From RGIG6919 sp045531905 (lineage in GTDB: Bacteria; Bacillota; Clostridia; Lachnospirales; Lachnospiraceae), in NCBI GenBank assembly GCA_045531905.1, contig JAZSEY010000006.1:1-64000 (forward strand): a DNA stretch of 64,000 nt, written 5' to 3'. The translations under genes were made by a program, and so were the position numbers. Shown piece by piece: positions 41,627 through 51,497 of this stretch. A model generated the notes under the pieces. That model saw nothing but the letters and a program-made list of their open reading frames with translations, was not told where the DNA came from and did no database searches. Each line of letters starts with the position of its first letter. The first letter of the stretch is position 1.

Positions 41627-42990
41627 ACATGCGAGAAGTTGCCATGCTGGTACTTTTAGATGTGGAACAAAAGAATAAGATGCTAAACGAATCTCTTCAC
41701 AATATGTTGAAGCGGTATCAGTATTGCAGTAAAACAGATCGTGCGTTTTTATCCCGACTTTGTGAGGGCGTGGTGGAACGTCAAATTTATCTGGATTACA
41801 TTATTAATGCATTTTCAAAGACAAAGGTGAATAAATGCAAACCATTGATTCGGGTTCTGCTTCGTATGGCAGTATATCAGATGTTTTTTATGGATAGTGT
41901 GCCGGATGAGGCGGCTTGTAATGAAGCCGTAAAACTTGCTAAGAAAAAAGGCTTTCATAGCCTGTCAGGATTTGTAAATGGTGTGCTTAGAAACATTGCA
42001 AGAAACAAATCGACGATTGCATTTCCAAATGAAAATGACAACAAAGAGATGTATCTTTCGGTCATGTATTCCACACCTGAATGGTTGGTAACGTATTTGC
42101 TCCGATATTATGACTATGAGACAGTAAAAGGCATGTTGCAGGCATTTATGGCTGAGAGTAGAACCACAATCCGTTTGAATCAGTCAAAATGCAATATGGA
42201 TGAGCTAAAACGTCTGCTTTCAGAAAAGCAGGTTGAGACGGAGCCTTCTCCATATGTAGAGACAGCGCTGAGATTGACGGATTACAATTATATGAGAAGA
42301 GTACCGGGTTTCTCGGATGGCTTATTTGGAGTGCAGGATGAGAGTTCTATGTTAGTTGGAGTGCTTGCGAATCCAAAAGCCGGGGATATGATAATAGATA
42401 TGTGTGCGGCTCCGGGCGGTAAAACCTTGGATGTCGCTGATAGATTGCGATTTTCTGAGCAAACAATGCATTCTGATGTGCATGGTGTGATTATCAGTCG
42501 GGATGTCAGTCAGCAAAAGATTGATAAGATTCAAGAAAATCTTGAACGCATGGAATTTGATAATGTGCGTTTAGAAGTAAAGGACGCCTGCGAGTTAGAT
42601 GAAGATATGGTAGAACAGGCAGATATTGTGATATGTGATGTGCCATGTTCAGGTATCGGCGTCATTGGAAGGAAACAGGATATTAAATATCGTTTAGAGG
42701 AAAAACAACTTTCAGAGTTGGTGACTTTACAGAGAGCCATATTGGCAAATGGCGTGCAGTATGTAAAACCTGGTGGTACTTTGATGTTTTCTACCTGTAC
42801 AGTGAATCCAAAGGAAAATGAAGAAAACAGAGAGTGGTTGCTTTCGAATTTTTCTTTGGAACCGGTAAACATTACCAAGGATTTACCGGAGATACTGCGA
42901 AGTGAGAGTACAGATAAGGGATATTTATCCTTAATTCCAGGAAAACAGGATTGCGATGGATTTTTTATTGCAAAGTTTAAAAAGATTTAA
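41611..42990 (+). CDS. rsmB: 16S rRNA (cytosine-967-C5) methyltransferase
   Basis: A 459-residue SAM enzyme. The N-terminal NusB-like domain (residues 1-140, REVAMLVLLDVEQ, LVNG-like FVNGVLRNIA) is followed by the methyltransferase: SAM motif IDMCAAPGGKTLDVA, the PC motif ICDVPCSGIGVIGRK with the first catalytic Cys, and the second Cys in MFSTCTVNP. The start at ATG 41611 overlaps fmt; ATG 41629 is an alternative. Modifies the small subunit rRNA. Confidence 0.94.
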   Translation: MEQSVNMREVAMLVLLDVEQKNKMLNESLHNMLKRYQYCSKTDRAFLSRLCEGVVERQIYLDYIINAFSKTKVNKCKPLIRVLLRMAVYQMFFMDSVPDEAACNEAVKLAKKKGFHSLSGFVNGVLRNIARNKSTIAFPNENDNKEMYLSVMYSTPEWLVTYLLRYYDYETVKGMLQAFMAESRTTIRLNQSKCNMDELKRLLSEKQVETEPSPYVETALRLTDYNYMRRVPGFSDGLFGVQDESSMLVGVLANPKAGDMIIDMCAAPGGKTLDVADRLRFSEQTMHSDVHGVIISRDVSQQKIDKIQENLERMEFDNVRLEVKDACELDEDMVEQADIVICDVPCSGIGVIGRKQDIKYRLEEKQLSELVTLQRAILANGVQYVKPGGTLMFSTCTVNPKENEENREWLLSNFSLEPVNITKDLPEILRSESTDKGYLSLIPGKQDCDGFFIAKFKKI

Positions 42991-43013
42991 AGTAAGATTG
43001 CGATGGTGATGAT

Positions 43014-44054
43014 ATGGATATTAAGTCCATGACTTACGAGGAATTAGAAGCATTTTGTATTGAATGTGGATTTCCTAAATTTAGAGCAAAACAAATATAT
43101 GAATGGATGCACAAAAAACTTGTGCGTTCCGTAGATGAAATGACCAATTTACCGCTTGCTATGCGTGAACAGTTAAAAGAGCACATGATTACTGTAAATG
43201 TAGTGGAAAGATACATTTCTAAGATTGATGGGACGAATAAGTTCCTCTTTTCTCTTGCAGATGGCAATGTGGTGGAAAGTGTATTGATGAAATATGAGCA
43301 TGGAAATTCCATCTGTATTTCATCTCAGGTAGGATGTAGGATGGGCTGTAAGTTCTGTGCTTCCACATTGGGTGGACTTACAAGAAATCTAACTCCTTCA
43401 GAGATGCTAGAGCAGATTTATGCGGCGCAGGTAATCAGTGGAGAGCGCATTTCTAATATAGTAGTAATGGGAACAGGAGAGCCTCTTGATAATTATGATA
43501 CTTTAATTCGTTTTATAGATTTGATTTCCAATGACAGAGGCTTAAATATCAGTCAGAGAAATATTACCGTGTCAAGCTGTGGTATTGTGCCAAGAATTTA
43601 TGATTTGGCAGATGAGGATTTGTCTATTACTTTTGCGATTTCTTTGCATGCACCGACGGATGAGGAGAGAAAAGCGTTGCTTCCGATAGCGCATCAGTAT
43701 TCTATCGCAGAATTGATGGATGCCCTTCGCTATTATTTTGATAAGACAGGAAGAAGAATTACCTTTGAATATAGTTTGGTTGCAGGAGAGAATGACAGTA
43801 AGGAACAGGCATTAAAACTAGCCAATTTGGTGAAGGGTATGAATTGTCATGTGAATCTAATCCCTGTGAATCCGATTAAGGAAAGAGATTTTAAGCAGTC
43901 AGATAAGCAGTCAATTCAGAATTTCAAATTCGTACTTGAAAAAAATCGAATAAATGTTACTATTAGAAGAGGTATGGGTAGAGATATCGATGCCGCGTGT
44001 GGACAACTTAGAAAGAATTATATTGACCACATACAACGAGGAGGAAGCCAATGA
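43014..44054 (+). CDS. rlmN: 23S rRNA/tRNA adenine-C2 methyltransferase RlmN
   Basis: A 346-residue radical SAM enzyme with the 4Fe-4S cluster motif CRMGCKFC (Cys108, Cys112, Cys115), the upstream SQVGC element, the SAM site VVMGTGEPLDN and the C-terminal reactive Cys in DAACGQLR. It methylates A2503 of 23S rRNA and A37 of some tRNAs. The TGA overlaps the next ATG (ATGA, 44051-44054), coupling it to the phosphatase gene. Confidence 0.95.
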   Translation: MDIKSMTYEELEAFCIECGFPKFRAKQIYEWMHKKLVRSVDEMTNLPLAMREQLKEHMITVNVVERYISKIDGTNKFLFSLADGNVVESVLMKYEHGNSICISSQVGCRMGCKFCASTLGGLTRNLTPSEMLEQIYAAQVISGERISNIVVMGTGEPLDNYDTLIRFIDLISNDRGLNISQRNITVSSCGIVPRIYDLADEDLSITFAISLHAPTDEERKALLPIAHQYSIAELMDALRYYFDKTGRRITFEYSLVAGENDSKEQALKLANLVKGMNCHVNLIPVNPIKERDFKQSDKQSIQNFKFVLEKNRINVTIRRGMGRDIDAACGQLRKNYIDHIQRGGSQ

Positions 44055-44773
44055 CAGCATTTGGTAAAACAGATATTGGGCAAAAGCGCTCCATTAACCA
44101 GGATAGCATTTATTATTCGGATGAACCTGTGGGCAAGCTTCCCAATCTCTATATTGTTGCAGATGGCATGGGTGGACACAACGCAGGTGATTATGCGTCC
44201 AAATATGCTATTGAGACAATTGTCAATTATATAGAGCAGTGTGATTACGAGAATCCTACTACCGTATTAAAATACGCAATTAAGCGTGCAAATGAAAGAT
44301 TGATGCGGGATGCGAAACAGAATGTGGAACTGCAAGGTATGGGAACAACCGTAGTCGCAGCAGTGATAAAAGGCTATCACTTGTATGTAGCAAATATGGG
44401 AGATAGCAGATTGTATCGGTTAAGTCATGATGGGATTCACCAGATTACTTTGGATCATTCCCTGGTGGAGGAATTAATCCGTTCAGGTAAATTAAACCGT
44501 GAGAATGTAAGAAATCATCCGGAAAAGAATATTATTACGAGAGCTGTTGGTGCAGCAGATGATATTTTACCTGATTTCTTTGAATTAGATTTAGAACCAG
44601 ACGATAAGATTTTGTTATGCTCAGATGGACTGTCGAACATGTTAGAGGATGACGAGATTGAAGATGTTATAAAAGAAGAGAATTCCTTAGAAGATGCAGT
44701 GAACAGACTGATTGAGAGAGCCAACTATTATGGCGGAAAAGACAACATTGGCATTGTTTTAGTAGGAAATTAA
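44051..44773 (+). CDS. prpC: PP2C-type Ser/Thr phosphatase PrpC
   Basis: A 240-residue PPM phosphatase reversing PrkC phosphorylation. Metal-binding residues are present: QKRSINQDS, YIVADGMGGHNAGD, MGTTVVAAV, ANMGDSRLYRL, LLCSDGLSNML and the final GGKDNIGIV. The start codon overlaps rlmN. It is paired with the PASTA kinase 16 bp downstream, as in most Firmicutes. Confidence 0.95.
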   Translation: MTAFGKTDIGQKRSINQDSIYYSDEPVGKLPNLYIVADGMGGHNAGDYASKYAIETIVNYIEQCDYENPTTVLKYAIKRANERLMRDAKQNVELQGMGTTVVAAVIKGYHLYVANMGDSRLYRLSHDGIHQITLDHSLVEELIRSGKLNRENVRNHPEKNIITRAVGAADDILPDFFELDLEPDDKILLCSDGLSNMLEDDEIEDVIKEENSLEDAVNRLIERANYYGGKDNIGIVLVGN

Positions 44774-44789
44774 GTGAGAGGTGTAAGGT

Positions 44790-47132
44790 ATGTTAAAACC
44801 AGGAACGATTATTGGAGAACGTTATGAGATATTAGAAACAGTAGGCGCCGGTGGAATGTCTATTGTATATAAAGCAAAGTGTCATAAGTTGAACCGCTAT
44901 GTTGCAATCAAGATGTTAAAGCCAGAATTTAGCGATGATAAGAATTTTGTAACAAAGTTCAGAGTAGAGGCACAGTCGTCTGCTTGTTTGTCACATCCTA
45001 ATATTGTAAGCGTGTTTGATGTTGGCGAAGATGACGGTATGTATTATATTGTTATGGAATTAGTTGAGGGTATTACCTTAAAGGAGTATATTTCCAGACA
45101 AGGACATTTATCAGTTGAACAGACTTTGAATTTTGCAGCGCAGATTGCAGCAGGTATTGAGGTGGCACATGATAATCATATTATTCACCGCGATATTAAG
45201 CCACAGAATATTATTGTTTCAAGAAATGGTACATTAAAGGTTACAGATTTTGGTATTGCAAGAGCTGCAACTTCTAATACAATTTCGCCAACTGCTATGG
45301 GAAGTGTGCATTACATTTCTCCTGAACAGGCTAGAGGTGGATACAGTGATGAGAGAAGTGATATCTATTCCTTAGGTATTACTATGTTTGAGATGTTAAC
45401 AGGACGTGTTCCATTTGAGGGTGAGAATAATGTAACTGTTGCATTGATGCATATTCAGGATGAGATGATTTCTCCTAGAGCATATTATCCTGATATTCCT
45501 GCAAGTATTGAAAAAATTATTTTCAAGTGTACACAAAAGCGTGCTGAGAGAAGATATTTAACAGCAAATGCTTTGATTGCTGATTTGAGATTAGTTGCAA
45601 CCAATCCATACGCAGATATTGAGGTTGGTGGAGTCGCAACCTATAACAGCAACCCAACTGTTATGATGACACAGGAAGAATTAAATGCAATTAAGAATAG
45701 TTCATATCAGAAACCATTAGATCCAGTCACACCTGTACAGGCACAGAGTGTGGTATCTCCATTGCAGTCGCAAGGGGTAGTGTCTCCATTGCAGACACAA
45801 TCTTCACAGTCACAGATTCAGATGCCGGAGTTTGGTTCTCATAGAGATGTATCCAACAAGTTGGATGATATCATGAAGGACGATAACTTTGGTTTAGATG
45901 AAGAGACGCGTCGCGCTGTGGCTGCTGCTCAGTCTATTGGGTCTCCTAAGAATGAACCTGACGAGCCGGATGATGAGGATGATGATGAGATTGAGTTAGA
46001 AGACGAGATGGCATTAGATCCAAAGTTGGAAAAGGCAGTTATGATTGGTGGAATCTTGGTTGCTGTTATTGTTTGTATTTTTATCATGATTGGTATTTCT
46101 AAGATGACCGGATGGTTTAAGGTAGGCGATAAGGATAGCACAACTACCGAAAATACTACTGAGTTGACCACTGGTGATGCAACTACAGGTGGCACAGAAG
46201 CCGAATTTGAAATGATTGATGTAAAGGGCATGCTTCAGGAAGATGCTGAGACGAAGTTAAAGGCCCAGGGTATTGATTTCTATACAATTCAGTTTGAAGA
46301 GTCTGATACAGTTGAAGCAGGTATGGTTATTTCTCAGAGTGTGGAACCAGGTATCATGGTTTCTGCTTCTGATAATTTAGTTATTGTAGTAAGTAGTGGT
46401 ACACAGTCTATTCCTGTTCCGGATGTAGTAGGTAAGGATGCAATGGAAGCTGCTCAGATTTTACAGGATGCCGGTTTCGAGACACAGTTTGCTTACGAGT
46501 ACAGTGATGATGTAGAGAAGGATAAGGTTATCTATACAAATCCAGATCCAGGTGTATCCGCACCAAAGGGAAGTAAGATTATTATTACAGTAAGTAATGG
46601 TAAGGAATATATTGAAGCGGTTGTACCTGATTTGAAGGGTATGACTAAAAAGGAAGCAAAGAAGGCATTAGAAGAAGCTGGATTAGAGCTCGGTGAAGTA
46701 TACGAAGAGTACAGTGATACTGTAGAAAAGGGCAAGGTAATTCGTCAGAGTACTTCTCCTAACACAACTGTAAACAGTGGTAATACCGTAGACATTACTA
46801 TCAGTTTGGGACCAGAACAGAAAACGACTACTTATACAGCAACTTTCTCTGGTCAGATTGATAATACAGGTTATACTTTTGCTGAAGGTGAAACAGTAAC
46901 CATTAAGTTAGTGTTTAAGTATGACGATGGCAAGGTAAGCTATACATTGTTAGAGGGCACCTATGATGCAAGCAGCTTCCCATTAGCACTGAATAATGTT
47001 CAAGGTGTTAAGAATTTAGAGAAGAATGCTGGTTCCGTTGCGATTACAGCGATTAGTAGCAATGGTTCAGATGTTTCATCATATTTCAGTGTTGGTGGTG
47101 TCAGCATCACATACAAAGAAGTAACGGAGTAA
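44790..47132 (+). CDS. prkC: PASTA-domain Ser/Thr protein kinase PrkC
   Basis: A 780-residue Hanks kinase. Cytosolic kinase domain (about 10-270): GAGGMSIVYKA, the ATP-binding Lys in VAIKML, HRDIKPQNI, DFGIARA and MGSVHYISPEQARGG. A low-complexity linker is followed by a membrane segment at about 414-436. The extracellular part has three PASTA repeats (starting about 470, 545 and 612: each with a D-V/L-x-G and an Ala/Glu helix) that bind muropeptides or lipid II. A further 100-residue domain follows the last PASTA (about 680-780) that I do not recognise. Controls growth and wall synthesis with PrpC. Confidence 0.95.
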   Translation: MLKPGTIIGERYEILETVGAGGMSIVYKAKCHKLNRYVAIKMLKPEFSDDKNFVTKFRVEAQSSACLSHPNIVSVFDVGEDDGMYYIVMELVEGITLKEYISRQGHLSVEQTLNFAAQIAAGIEVAHDNHIIHRDIKPQNIIVSRNGTLKVTDFGIARAATSNTISPTAMGSVHYISPEQARGGYSDERSDIYSLGITMFEMLTGRVPFEGENNVTVALMHIQDEMISPRAYYPDIPASIEKIIFKCTQKRAERRYLTANALIADLRLVATNPYADIEVGGVATYNSNPTVMMTQEELNAIKNSSYQKPLDPVTPVQAQSVVSPLQSQGVVSPLQTQSSQSQIQMPEFGSHRDVSNKLDDIMKDDNFGLDEETRRAVAAAQSIGSPKNEPDEPDDEDDDEIELEDEMALDPKLEKAVMIGGILVAVIVCIFIMIGISKMTGWFKVGDKDSTTTENTTELTTGDATTGGTEAEFEMIDVKGMLQEDAETKLKAQGIDFYTIQFEESDTVEAGMVISQSVEPGIMVSASDNLVIVVSSGTQSIPVPDVVGKDAMEAAQILQDAGFETQFAYEYSDDVEKDKVIYTNPDPGVSAPKGSKIIITVSNGKEYIEAVVPDLKGMTKKEAKKALEEAGLELGEVYEEYSDTVEKGKVIRQSTSPNTTVNSGNTVDITISLGPEQKTTTYTATFSGQIDNTGYTFAEGETVTIKLVFKYDDGKVSYTLLEGTYDASSFPLALNNVQGVKNLEKNAGSVAITAISSNGSDVSSYFSVGGVSITYKEVTE

Positions 47133-47133
47133 T

Positions 47134-48012
47134 ATGCAAGGTAAAATCATAAAAGGTATTGGCGGTTTTTACTATGTCTATGTGGAAGGTAAAGGGCTAT
47201 ACGAGTGTAAGGCAAAAGGTATCTTTCGTAATCAAAAACTAAAGCCTATGGTAGGCGACAATGTTAAAATTGATGTGTTAGATGAAGATAAAAAACTGGG
47301 CAATATGGTTGATATATTACAACGAAATAATGTGCTTATACGGCCGGCAGTTGCAAATGTGGATCAGGCGATGATTCTGTTTGCAATTGCCTCGCCTGCA
47401 CCAAATCTTAACCTGCTGGACAGATTTTTAATTATTATGAACCGTCAGCAGGTTAAAACTATCATATGCTTCAATAAGATTGATTTGGTTGATGAGGAAG
47501 AAATGGCTCGTTTGAGAGATATATACGAACATTGTGGATGTCAGGTGGAATTTATCAGTACCTACTCAGGTGAAGGTGTCGATAGAGTCCAGTCATTGTT
47601 GGAAGGTAAAACAACAGTGCTTGCAGGACCTTCCGGTGTGGGAAAATCATCTACAATCAATGTAATCAAAAAAGAAGACTATATGGAAACTGGTGCTATC
47701 AGCGAAAAGATTCAACGAGGTAAACATACTACAAGACATTCAGAGATTATTCATCTTTGGGACAACACCTACGTCATGGATACACCAGGTTTTAGTACGC
47801 TGTATATTGATGAGATTGAAAAAGATGAGTTAGGTGCTTATTTTACAGAATTTAGTGAGTATGAACCCTTCTGTAAGTTTGCCGGATGTAGTCATATCCA
47901 TGAACCACAATGTATGGTGAAACAGGCATTAGAAGATGGGAAAATAAGCACAATCAGATATGAGAGTTATAAACAGCTTTATGAGGAATTAGGCAATAAG
48001 AGGAGATGGTAA
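47134..48012 (+). CDS. rsgA: Ribosome biogenesis GTPase RsgA
   Basis: A 292-residue circularly permuted GTPase that matures the 30S subunit. The OB fold (residues 1-65) is followed by the G4 motif FNKIDLV, then the P-loop GPSGVGKSST, a G2 Thr in GKHTTRH and G3 DTPGFS. The C-terminal zinc knuckle is CKFAGCSHIHEPQC. It begins 1 bp after the kinase stop; the prkC-rsgA-rpe-thiN order is the common Firmicutes one. Confidence 0.96.
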   Translation: MQGKIIKGIGGFYYVYVEGKGLYECKAKGIFRNQKLKPMVGDNVKIDVLDEDKKLGNMVDILQRNNVLIRPAVANVDQAMILFAIASPAPNLNLLDRFLIIMNRQQVKTIICFNKIDLVDEEEMARLRDIYEHCGCQVEFISTYSGEGVDRVQSLLEGKTTVLAGPSGVGKSSTINVIKKEDYMETGAISEKIQRGKHTTRHSEIIHLWDNTYVMDTPGFSTLYIDEIEKDELGAYFTEFSEYEPFCKFAGCSHIHEPQCMVKQALEDGKISTIRYESYKQLYEELGNKRRW

Positions 48013-48013
48013 G

Positions 48014-48667
48014 ATGGAAAGAATACTTGCACCTTCAATTTTATCGGCAGATTTTGCCAATTTGGGAAATGATATCAAAATGGTTGATGAGGCAGGCGCA
48101 AAATGGATTCATTTTGATGTAATGGATGGTTGTTTTGTACCTAATATTTCTGTGGGCTTACCTGTGTTAAAATCCATTCGCAAGGCAACCAATCGAGTGA
48201 TTGATGTGCATCTCATGATTGATGAACCAATCCGTTATGTGGAAGACTTTGCAAAAGCCGGAGCAGACGTGATTTGTGTGCATGCTGAGGCTTGTAAACA
48301 TTTAGATAGAACTATAGAAGCGATTAAAGAACTTGGATTAAAGGTTGGAGTGGCTTTAAATCCTGCTACCAGTTTGTCTGTCTTAGATTATGTGTTGCCT
48401 AAATTGGACATGGTATTAATCATGAGTGTAAATCCTGGCTTTGGTGGTCAGAGTTTTATTCCGTATGCACTTGACAAAATTTCAGAATTGAGAAAACGCA
48501 GAGAAGCATTAGGACTCTCTTTTGATATTGAAGTTGATGGTGGCGTAACGCTTGAAAATGCACAGGGTATTTTAGATGCGGGAGCCAATGTTTTGGTGGC
48601 TGGCTCAGCTGTGTTTGTAGGAGATAGTGTAGCTAATACAAAGAAATTTGTGGAGATCTTAGAGTAA
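48014..48667 (+). CDS. rpe: Ribulose-phosphate 3-epimerase
   Basis: A 217-residue TIM-barrel enzyme interconverting ribulose 5-phosphate and xylulose 5-phosphate. Motifs: LAPSILSADFANL, HFDVMDGCFVPN, VDVHLMI-type DVHLMIDEP, MSVNPGFGGQ and DIEVDGGV with the catalytic Asp residues and metal ligands. It starts 1 bp after rsgA and ends 1 bp before thiN, so the three are translationally coupled. Confidence 0.96.
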   Translation: MERILAPSILSADFANLGNDIKMVDEAGAKWIHFDVMDGCFVPNISVGLPVLKSIRKATNRVIDVHLMIDEPIRYVEDFAKAGADVICVHAEACKHLDRTIEAIKELGLKVGVALNPATSLSVLDYVLPKLDMVLIMSVNPGFGGQSFIPYALDKISELRKRREALGLSFDIEVDGGVTLENAQGILDAGANVLVAGSAVFVGDSVANTKKFVEILE

Positions 48668-48668
48668 T

Positions 48669-49313
48669 ATGCATATTGCAATTATATCAGGCGGCAGTAT
48701 ATTGCCGCCTTTTTTAGAAAATAGAATAAAAGAGGATAATTGGGACTATGTGATTGCAGCGGATAGAGGATTGGAAGTTTGTTATGCTTTGAATTTCACT
48801 CCGGATTTCATGATTGGAGATTTTGACTCCATTTCAGAGAATGTGCTTGCCCATTATCAGAATATGCAAATTCCCGTGTTGACATATCCTTCACAAAAGG
48901 ATGATACGGATACAGAATTGGCATTGAAAGTGGCATTAGAACAAAAGCCGGAACGTGTTACTATATATGGCGCAACTGGTACTAGAATAGATCATATGCT
49001 GGCTAACATTTCCTTGCTTCGGTTGGGTGTGTTGCATAACATTTCAGTCGAGATAGTAGATGACAAAAATCGTATTCGTTTAATATCTGATACTTTTCAA
49101 ATGAAAAAGACTGAGCAGTACGGGGATTATGTTTCTTTTTTACCGATGACTGAAATGGTAACAGGCGTTACGTTAAAAGGGTTTCAATACAATTTGACTG
49201 ATGGAGTGCTTGTTCATGGTAATAGTTTAGGTGTTAGCAATCAAATTGCAGAAGAGGAAGTGTATGTTTCCGTTAAGAATGGTATCTTAATCATGATAGA
49301 GAGTAAGGATTGA
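48669..49313 (+). CDS. thiN: Thiamine pyrophosphokinase
   Basis: A 214-residue enzyme making thiamine diphosphate from thiamine and ATP. Motifs: AADRGLEV, DFMIGDFDSI, QKDDTDTELAL and YGATGTRIDHMLANI carry the acidic catalytic residues and substrate site. Last gene of the long housekeeping run; a terminator overlaps its stop codon. Confidence 0.94.
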   Translation: MHIAIISGGSILPPFLENRIKEDNWDYVIAADRGLEVCYALNFTPDFMIGDFDSISENVLAHYQNMQIPVLTYPSQKDDTDTELALKVALEQKPERVTIYGATGTRIDHMLANISLLRLGVLHNISVEIVDDKNRIRLISDTFQMKKTEQYGDYVSFLPMTEMVTGVTLKGFQYNLTDGVLVHGNSLGVSNQIAEEEVYVSVKNGILIMIESKD

Positions 49314-49359
49314 TAGGTATTTTGTGCATTGGAGTAAAATGCATGGAATACCTATTTTT
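49313..49359 (+). terminator. Terminator at end of the housekeeping run
   Basis: Outer arms ATAGGTATT (49313-49321) and AATACCTAT (49347-49355) plus inner TGCAT/ATGCA pairs are followed by TTTTTG. It separates thiN from the PTS gene. Confidence 0.75.
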
Positions 49360-49398
49360 GGTTATGCTATATGTAACACTTATATAAGGAGAAAAGAA

Positions 49399-51456
49399 AT
49401 GAAGGATAAAATGTTTGGAGTGTTACAACGTGTGGGAAGATCCTTTATGCTTCCTATTGCCATCCTACCGGTTGCAGGTTTGTTGTTAGGTGTGGGTGGC
49501 TCTTTGTCGAATGAAACAATGCTGGAATCTTATGGATTAATCAGTGTTATGGGAGAAGGTACAATTCTGAATGCGGTATTTCAGGTTATGAAGGCGGCCG
49601 GAGATATTGTGTTTGCCAATTTGCCGATTATCTTTGCAATTGGTGTTGCAATTGGTATGGCAAAACGGGAAAAAGAAGTTGCAGCATTAGCTGCTACGAT
49701 TTCGTTTTTGATTATGCATGCAGCCATTAGTGCTATGATTTCAATTAACGGTGGTGCTGACAATATGTTGAGTGGTGCAACAACTTCTGTCTGCGGTATA
49801 TTATCGTTACAAATGGGGGTGTTTGGTGGTATTATCGTAGGTCTTGGGGTAGCGGCTCTGCACAACCGGTATTACAAAATTGAATTACCACAGGTGTTAT
49901 CATTTTTTGGTGGCACAAGATTTGTGCCTATTGTGTGTGCTTTGGTTTACACACTTGTGGGTATTGTTATGTATTTTGTGTGGCCGCCTGTGCAACAGGG
50001 TATCTATGCGGTAGGGGATGTGGTGCTCCGTTCCGGTTACGTGGGAACATGGGTGTATGGTTTTATGGAACGTTTGCTCATTCCTTTTGGTTTGCATCAT
50101 GTTTTTTATTTGCCGTTTTGGCAGACCGCGGTTGGTGGCAGTTTGATGGTTGGAGGAGAATTGGTAGAAGGTGCGCAGAACATTTTCTTTGCCCAATTGT
50201 CAGACCCAACTGTGGAGCAGTTTGCTGTGTCAGCCACCAGATTTATGTCAGGAAAATTCCCTTTGATGATATTTGGTCTGCCGGGAGCAGCATTGGCAAT
50301 GTATCACACTGCGAGAGAGGATAAAAAACAGGTGGTATCCGGATTGTTATTTTCGGCGGCATTAACTTCTGTGTTAACGGGTATTACTGAACCTTTGGAA
50401 TTTACATTTTTATTTGTTGCACCATTATTGTATGGTATTCACTGTGTGTTTGCCGGTTTGGCATATATGCTTATGCATATGTTCCAGGTTGGTGTTGGTA
50501 TGACGTTCTCTGGTGGTTTTATAGACATGTTTCTGTTTGGTATTCTACAGGGAAATGCCAAAACCAATTGGATATGGATTGTAATAGTAGGAATTGGTTA
50601 TTTTATAGTATATTATTTGCTATTTAGATATCTTATCGTAAAGTTGGATTTAAAAACGCCTGGAAGATTTGAAAACGAAGAAGTGAAGCTTTATACCAGA
50701 AGTGACGTGGATGATAAAAACAAGCATGCAAGTGATGTAAAAAATGAAAATGCATTGGCGAAGCAGATCTGTTTGGGACTTGGTGGAAAAAACAACATTT
50801 CAGATGTGGATTGTTGTGCTACAAGATTACGAATTACCGTATTTCATTCTAATTTGGTAAATGAGGCAGACTTAAAGGCTACCGGGGCCTCTGGTGTGAT
50901 TGTAAAAGGAAATGGCGTTCAAATTATATATGGTCCAAAGGTAACTGTGATTAAATCGGATTTGGAAGCGTATTTGGATACAATGATTGAGGATGTGCAG
51001 GAATCGGTTACAATTTATAGTCCGATGAACGGTAATTTGGATTCCTTAGAAGCAACTCCGGATGAAGCATTTGCGGCTGGTATGATGGGAATTGGTGTTA
51101 TGATTATGCCGGAAGATAGTATTTTAAGAGCACCTGCAGACTGCGAAGTGTCGTTGATTTATGATACGAAGCATGCAATTGGCTTAATGTTAAGTTCGGG
51201 TATTGAGATGCTGATTCATGTTGGTATTGATACGGTTGCCTTAAATGGTGAAGGCTTCCATGTTGTGGTAAAAGAAGGGCAGAAGGTAAGACAGGGAGAG
51301 GCTTTGATGGAATTGGATATTGACTATCTGAAGGAACACGCGAAGTCAATTGCAACTCCAATGATATTGCCTGATATACAAGATGCGGAGCGGATTGAGA
51401 TACTGCATAAGGGATATGTAAAGATGGGAGAACCGATTTTTAAAATTAAATTATAA
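49399..51456 (+). CDS. PTS transporter subunit IICBA, glucose/N-acetylglucosamine family
   Basis: A 685-residue sugar transporter with domains in the order IIC (residues about 1-425, ten hydrophobic segments, GITEPLEFTFLFVAP), IIB (about 450-535, phospho-Cys473 in CCATRLRI) and IIA (about 545-685, phospho-His607 in LIHVGIDTV). It brings in and phosphorylates a hexose using phosphate from HPr. ATG 49399 follows AAGGAG. No LicT/SacY-type antiterminator site or gene is seen nearby. Glucose and GlcNAc cannot be told apart from sequence alone. Confidence 0.93.
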   Translation: MKDKMFGVLQRVGRSFMLPIAILPVAGLLLGVGGSLSNETMLESYGLISVMGEGTILNAVFQVMKAAGDIVFANLPIIFAIGVAIGMAKREKEVAALAATISFLIMHAAISAMISINGGADNMLSGATTSVCGILSLQMGVFGGIIVGLGVAALHNRYYKIELPQVLSFFGGTRFVPIVCALVYTLVGIVMYFVWPPVQQGIYAVGDVVLRSGYVGTWVYGFMERLLIPFGLHHVFYLPFWQTAVGGSLMVGGELVEGAQNIFFAQLSDPTVEQFAVSATRFMSGKFPLMIFGLPGAALAMYHTAREDKKQVVSGLLFSAALTSVLTGITEPLEFTFLFVAPLLYGIHCVFAGLAYMLMHMFQVGVGMTFSGGFIDMFLFGILQGNAKTNWIWIVIVGIGYFIVYYLLFRYLIVKLDLKTPGRFENEEVKLYTRSDVDDKNKHASDVKNENALAKQICLGLGGKNNISDVDCCATRLRITVFHSNLVNEADLKATGASGVIVKGNGVQIIYGPKVTVIKSDLEAYLDTMIEDVQESVTIYSPMNGNLDSLEATPDEAFAAGMMGIGVMIMPEDSILRAPADCEVSLIYDTKHAIGLMLSSGIEMLIHVGIDTVALNGEGFHVVVKEGQKVRQGEALMELDIDYLKEHAKSIATPMILPDIQDAERIEILHKGYVKMGEPIFKIKL

Positions 51457-51460
51457 AATT

Positions 51461-51497
51461 AGCCCCGGCATGTTATTTCATGCCGGGGCTGTTTTTT
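51461..51497. terminator. Strong terminator between convergent genes
   Basis: AGCCCCGGCATG (51461-51472) and CATGCCGGGGCT (51479-51490) form a perfect 12-bp GC-rich stem followed by TTTTTT. The T run overlaps the stop codon of the minus-strand gene. Confidence 0.93.

Noticed and set aside
49313..49359. PTS leader hairpin considered as a LicT/GlcT antitermination target
   Set aside because: No RAT-like sequence overlaps the stem and no antiterminator gene is adjacent; it lies at the thiN stop and works as a plain terminator.
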